Assembly (NCBI GenBank): GCA_036874045.1
Contig: CM072337.1
Location: 23,410,001 to 23,474,000 of the forward strand
Direction of reading: 5' to 3'
Length of the DNA: 64,000 bases
Source: Cymodocea nodosa
Lineage: Eukaryota > Streptophyta > Magnoliopsida > Alismatales > Cymodoceaceae
In this document: in pieces, positions 59,601 to 64,000 of the stretch
Numbering within the stretch: position 1 is the stretch's first letter
Layout: each line of letters begins with the position of its first letter
The notes under the pieces: generated by a model
What the model saw: the letters and a program-made list of their open reading frames with translations, nothing else
What the model was told of the DNA's origin: nothing
The model's database searches: none
Program-made: the position numbers and the translations under genes

Positions 59601-62069
59601 CATGAATGAACAAAATATATAGAAATGGATTATCATTATATTCGTTAGTTTATACTCAATAAAACTATATGCACATCTTATACACAGTCTTCTCAACAAT
59701 TAACTGATATTTTCATCAAGACTCTCAATGTTGGTTCTTTTACTCAACTTTGTAACAAGTTTAGAGTATACAATCTATATACTTCAACTTGAGGAAGAGT
59801 ATTAAAGTGGGCTATTATCATTGTATCAAGGTAAATGGATATTTAGGATCCATATACCTATTTACCACTGTATTATATTTCTTTGTTAATGAGACCAACA
59901 CTTTTCTCTTCTTTTTACCTTAATCATTTTAATTAACCATAACAAAATCATTTTTTAACTTATCCCTTATAGTATTATCACTCATTTATCTAAACATTTG
60001 CATCTCTACAACAATAACTTTTTATACATGATCATATTTTATAATTCAACATTATGAATCATAAAGTATAGTTAAGTGAATATCCATTTTATATATATTT
60101 TTTTAATTTTAACGGTATCCTCTTATCATATGACACTTTATAAATATTTGTCTACACCATCCACTCTACTTTTATTCTATGAATCAAATCTATAATTTTT
60201 ACATTACTACTTGCTAAAGATGAAGCATTTAAAGTCTTATTTTTATGAATCTCACAATCATTTAACTGTGTAGCTTCATCATTATTCTTATTTTTATTGA
60301 ATCTACAGTACATATATTTAACTTTTGACCTACTCAATTTAAATCTTTTGGACTTTATAAAGTATTTCTACATAAATTTAATTTAAAACTAATTCTTACT
60401 TTACTTTCATCAATCAAAATTGTCATTAGTAAATAGCATACATCAAGGTTTTTTTTTTTGAAATTTCTAAGCTATTTCATTTATAACTAAGACAAACAAA
60501 TATCTATTTAAATGGGATTTTATGTAAATTTATATTTATTAGAAATTTCTTAGTTTTTCCTTTTATAGTCTTAACACTAATAACTAGTCTTTCATGTGTA
60601 TCCTTTATAATATCAAAATATTATATAGATACTTCTTTTTTAAATTCACTATAATAAATTTCTAGATACTTTATTATAAGCTTTCTTCAAATCAATGGGA
60701 ACCATGTGGAAATCCTTTTTCTTAACTACAAAATTTTCTATTAATTGTCTAAGTAAATGAATAGCTTCCATTGTCCATTTACTTGAAATAAACCCTAACA
60801 TCAAAAACTACTTAATTAAAAATATATAAAAACATCTTTCTAATACAAATATACAAAAGAGAACATGTATGTCTCATCTTTCTAATACAAATATATATGT
60901 ATATATATAAAACATCCTATTTCATACCTTAACTGCAGCTGAAAGAAATCTATGAGCCATTGATTCCATTCCATCCTCTTCAGTGACAACCACCTGGTAC
61001 TTGCCTCATTTTAGTTCATGTCAAATATACCTAAATCTTTTTTTTTTATGATGCCAAATACAGTAAGTAATAATGTCTAAGCCATAATACCTGGAAGTAT
61101 TTTTGCAGCTCCATTCGTTCCAGAGATTCTAGCATTATTTTTCGACCAAGACATGAAACAAGAGCACAGGGGATGCCAGCTTTAGATAGTGCATCGAGCC
61201 ATTCTTTTAATCCCTCCATGGGTTCACTTAGCTGGGAAGAAGATCAATATAAATTAATATAGTAATTAAAAAAAAGATATAAAATAAATGAACAATGAAT
61301 TATGAATCTTACTTTGAGGAGGTTCTCATGATACAACTGTAGAAAGCGTGACTTCAATCTTTCCAACTCAACTTCACCACCCCAAAACAAAACCTAACAA
61401 TTTCAGAAAAGTCATTAAATTTAATATATGATAATTAGAATCCAGTAGACAAATAGATCAATAGAGAATATACATTCTCAAGAAAAGGAAAGTTTGGAAC
61501 ACTAATTTTTCATACCAATATCATGGATGCAGTCACAAAAATTTTTACCATAAAAATATCAATAAGAAGAGCTGAAGAAAAATGAGCCATGATTGTCAAC
61601 AAATGTGGTAATTGTGAGCTGTGATTGTATCACCCAATGTTGATACCAAAACTGTTAAAAAGGGTTATCACAAACTCAGGTCAAGAACTTAATGTTTGAG
61701 TAAATATTAAATGGAAAGGTCTTAAGCAGTTAAAAATTGTTAACATTTTTGTAACTTCAACAAAAGAAAATTTCAACTCACAGAAGAGTATTCTGCATCA
61801 TAAACTACAAAAAAAATCATACACAACTTCCAAGGCTATAAGTAACAGAATAAACATAAATCATACAATATGCAACAAATTATTGAAAATTTATGATGCA
61901 CATAACAAAATGAACACTAAAATGATGATCAAATACAACAGTATTTGAGGCAGAATCAAGAATTCTATGTGACAAATGGATTGTGTTCCTTCTACCTTCT
62001 GTAAAACATAATCGACTGTGGCATAAAGCATAGTTCTTTGCACATGACTTTCAGTTGGCATATCCCTTC
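50661..62069 (-). CDS. HAD-superfamily phosphatase, 3' part of the gene (six exons)
   Basis: Six phase-consistent exons on the minus strand: 62069-61996, 61393-61313, 61231-61091, 60993-60928, 51592-51483 and 50838-50661 (stop), each bounded by AG acceptors and GT donors. They encode, in order, RDMPTESHVQRTM; VLFWGGEVELERLK; LSEPMEGLKEWLDALS with HAD motif II Ser in CALVSC; VVVTEEDGMESMAHRFLSAA; LDRKPSKC (motif III Lys) and VFEDDPRGITAAHN (motif IV acidic pair); and YELVQADLAV with NLRRLF. The nucleophile motif DxD is not present, so at least one 5' exon lies beyond 62069, probably outside the window. The sequence resembles plant CbbY-like/plastid HAD phosphatases, the group that includes the riboflavin-pathway phosphatase PYRP2, but I cannot prove that substrate. 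The 9,335-bp intron 51593-60927 contains transposons. Confidence 0.88.
51770..52800 (+). mobile_element. Possible old copia LTR fragment in the HAD intron
   Basis: The stretch 'aaggagtgaacataaccc' followed by 'gaggtgaactaccataaat', 'cctataatttgtgattt' and 'tattcacctcct' resembles the right part of plant Sirevirus/Tork-type copia LTRs. No partner LTR, primer site or coding region was found beside it, so it would be a solo LTR or fragment. Boundaries are uncertain. Confidence 0.3.
52850..53951 (+). pseudogene. LINE (non-LTR retrotransposon) 3' fragment with zf-RVT domain
   Basis: A 5'-truncated, frameshifted LINE. Recognisable parts are WWQSNALSY and LLIKV near 52859 and the reverse-transcriptase C-terminal SKGGLSIRD type segment near 53068. 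Then comes the zinc-binding domain: LPPKMLMFMWRLFNNILPSK (about 53400) and ECILCNEDRTESLRHLFTEC (about 53495, in a shifted frame). It ends at 'ttatgtcaaaaaaa' (about 53951), the expected A-rich 3' end. It lies antisense inside the 9.3-kb HAD intron. No target duplication was identified. Confidence 0.8.
54965..55103 (+). repeat. D 5' LTR
   Basis: Begins TGTTAAAG. It matches 59801-59938 throughout, for example 'tattatatttctttgttaat'. Confidence 0.88.
55651..59790 (+). pseudogene. D gag-pol wreck
   Basis: Gag begins at about 55651 (MASSSSTLDGSF). The knuckle (about 56385-56425) has one Cys replaced by Tyr. The protease motif is IESGASNHI (about 56655), with Glu in place of the catalytic Asp. 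Integrase-like parts occur near 57200-57560, reverse transcriptase (KLVAQGFMQTNGLDYDNTFS) near 58460, and a degraded RNase H (YSNVGYASDKVDRKS) near 59330. Stops and frameshifts throughout show that it cannot make a polyprotein. Confidence 0.8.
59801..59938 (+). repeat. D 3' LTR
   Basis: Partner of 54965-55103. It is followed directly by the second ATAAC. Confidence 0.88.
59944..60927. other. Remainder of the large HAD intron
   Basis: AT-rich intron sequence between element D and the 60928-60993 exon. No motif or gene was recognised. Short degenerate segments near 60650-60800 resemble retroelement coding sequence but are too eroded to assign. Confidence 0.4.
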
Positions 62070-62799
62070 CTGTGTAAATAAATATATACATCTCAGCTGA
62101 AACATAAATAGAACTTAGAGCTCAAACAAGCAAATAGGAGTTAAAGTCAAATCTTTATGCGGACTATAGAACCAGTCCAGGCAATTACGAAATTATATAT
62201 TGTTCTCATGCAGCGGAAATGAAATATGTCTATGTATATGAGCAATTGAAAGCAACAGAATTTCAGCAAAATAAGATAAATAAAATAAGCTTGGTAAATT
62301 GACTATTGATTTCAAATGACAAAATAAAGCTACATCTAAGAAATTTTTATTGTATACTTGTTTAGCGTGGGTTTTTCTCATCTTCTTTGAAATACATTTT
62401 ATGTTTGGTTATTATGTATTTTAAGAACCTCTCAAGAATTATCATATAATTTCACATCTTAAACCTTCTTTTAGGAAGGATGTCTTGTTTGCATCATATT
62501 TATACTTTGAAATACACAAAAAATTTCAAATTTAAATGATTTTCATTATTTGTAAAAGAAAGCATAAGTTCTATGGTACAACCAACTTTACAAATAAAAT
62601 TGACAAAAAATAAAAAATTTGTTGTCGACATCTACAAATTATGTGTGAGAAATTTATACTTGCATTGGAGTATATCAAATAATTTAGACTTATATCTAGG
62701 AGTATTTTGCAATTTAGCATAGATAGGGGCATTTTAATAATTTTTCCTATTAATAGAAGCATTTTGAAATTTCCACCTTTAATATCTCAATACTTATTT

Positions 62800-63090
62800 T
62801 TATGTCAAAATATATCTCTAGATAATTTAGACTCATATCTAGAAGTATTTAATATTCTGAACATTTTATACTCTTATCTAGGAGTATTTATAATTTTGAA
62901 TAGTTTACACTCATATCCAAGAGTATTTATGATTTTAAATAATTTATACTTGTATCCAAGAGTATTTATGATTTTAGATAGCTTATACTCTTATTTAGGA
63001 GTATATAATATTTTAGACAATTTATATTCTTATGTAGAAATATTCAATATTTTCAACAGTTTATAATCTTATCTAGAAGTATTTATAATT
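62800..63090. repeat. 39-bp minisatellite
   Basis: About seven imperfect units of 39 bp, each carrying 'ctaggagtattta' followed by 'atttt', 'gaatagttta' and 'actctat'-like parts. Because 39 is divisible by three, a frame stays open with a 13-residue period (YSYLGVFIILNSL type). I take this as a by-product of the repeat, not a gene. Confidence 0.85.
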
Positions 63091-63419
63091 TAGGACATAA
63101 GCAAGAGTATTTTTATAAACTTACCCGTGAATGAGAATATTTTATATATCTCCCTATTTTGATAGTTATAGCTATATATGTCAATGTCAAAATATATATT
63201 CGATAGATTAGATTCATGTTAAAGAGTATTTTTATATTTAGTTTAGATAAAGACATTTCAGTAATTTTACCTATGTACGAGAATATTTTATATTTTTCTT
63301 TTATATCTTGACATTATATATGTTTTATGCTAAAATATATTTTCTAAATAGTTTAGACTTATGTTTAGGAATCCTTAATATGTTCGGAAGCAAAATAATT
63401 TGTACCCAACATACTTAAA

Positions 63420-64000
63420 TTTTTTACTTCGGATATTCATATTTTAAGTCCAAAATATTATCATTTTATCTTAGATATTTATATTTTATATCTAATATTT
63501 TTTAAATTTGAGTTTAGCTATTTATAATTCATATCTAAAATTATTTAACTCTTATTTTAGATGTTATATTCTCCATCTAAAATATTTTAAGTTTCTATCT
63601 TATATTTATATCTAAAATACATTGATTTCATTTAGATATTTATAGATTATATCTAAAGGCTTTTAATTTTATTTTAGATATTTACATTTTATATCTAAAA
63701 TATTTTGAGTTTCTAATTTTGATATTTGTGTTTTATATCTAAAATATGTTTTGATTTTATTTTAGATACTTATATTTTTATCAGAAAAATATATTTATAT
63801 CCACCTTGAACATTTTATCTGACATCCAAAATATTTGATTTTTTCTCTTAATTTAGATACTTATGTATTATATCTAAAATATTTTAGTTTTATTTTAGAA
63901 ATTTATATTTTATATCTAAAATATTTTTTATCTTCACTTTGGACATTTATATGTGATCTAAAATATATGAATTTTTAATTTAGATATTTATATGTGATGT
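63420..64000. repeat. Array of short AT-rich hairpin repeats
   Basis: About a dozen degenerate units of roughly 40-48 bp, each containing 'ttttagatat' and its complement 'atatctaaaa' around a short AT core, so every unit is self-complementary. The array continues to the end of the window and may lie in the 5' part or upstream of the HAD gene. Confidence 0.75.

Larger units (their letters stand above)
54960..59943 (+). mobile_element. Ty1/copia element D with short LTRs and perfect target duplication ATAAC
   Basis: LTRs are 54965-55103 (139 bp) and 59801-59938 (138 bp), flanked by ATAAC at 54960-54964 and 59939-59943. The primer site is TGGTATTAGAGC (55104-55115), one base from the tRNA-Met consensus. 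A purine tract 'gaggaagag' precedes the right LTR. The LTRs differ at many positions, so D is much older than A1. It sits antisense in the HAD intron. Confidence 0.9.

Noticed and set aside
62707..63066. 119-codon frame with a 13-residue repeat
   Set aside because: A by-product of the 39-bp minisatellite, whose unit length is a multiple of three.
1..64000. CRISPR arrays, rRNA or tRNA genes
   Set aside because: No regular spacer-repeat pattern or rRNA core was seen. The only tRNA-like matches are the copia primer-binding sites.

Overview
This window is nuclear DNA of a flowering plant. The evidence is intron-containing genes with plant-type splice sites, two CBL-interacting protein kinases (CIPKs), Ty1/copia elements primed by initiator tRNA-Met, and AT-rich intergenic DNA. 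One CIPK has a very GC-rich reading frame while the other genes are near average. That pattern is common in monocots, so a non-grass monocot is my tentative guess; the sequence does not settle it.

Only four host genes can be supported. (1) An intronless CIPK on the + strand (16238-17533). (2) A two-exon gene for a small membrane-anchored protein on the + strand (41910-42357). (3) A second CIPK on the - strand (43302-44612), with an intron and a 64-codon upstream ORF in its 5' leader; it converges on gene 2. (4) The 3' part of a HAD-superfamily phosphatase gene on the - strand (six exons, 50661-62069), whose 5' exons lie outside the window. One of its introns is 9.3 kb long and has been invaded by a copia element, a LINE fragment and probably an old LTR.

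Transposons make up much of the rest. 0-1 kb holds a - strand copia integrase remnant. 2.5-3.5 kb and 10.6-12.0 kb are two copies of a duplicated non-coding segment that bracket a probable decayed CACTA element (about 7.07-10.3 kb). 19.09-24.45 kb is a nearly intact copia element (A1) with a perfect 5-bp target duplication. 25.49-40.46 kb is a three-level nest: a decayed element C, related to A1, carries element B inside its 5' LTR, and B carries element A2 (sister of A1) inside its protease region. 54.97-59.94 kb is a separate short-LTR copia element (D).

The most interesting feature is in the A/C family. Each copy has a hypervariable GC-rich leader between the primer-binding site and gag. 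In A1 and C it is followed by an AT-rich block that starts with GTTAG and, in A1, ends with TGTAG. In A2 that block is missing exactly between these GT and AG positions. This suggests a leader intron, and that A2 descends from a spliced genomic RNA.

The two CIPKs would act in calcium signalling through CBL sensors. The HAD enzyme is probably a plastid-type phosphatase. Nothing indicates that the host genes work as a unit.
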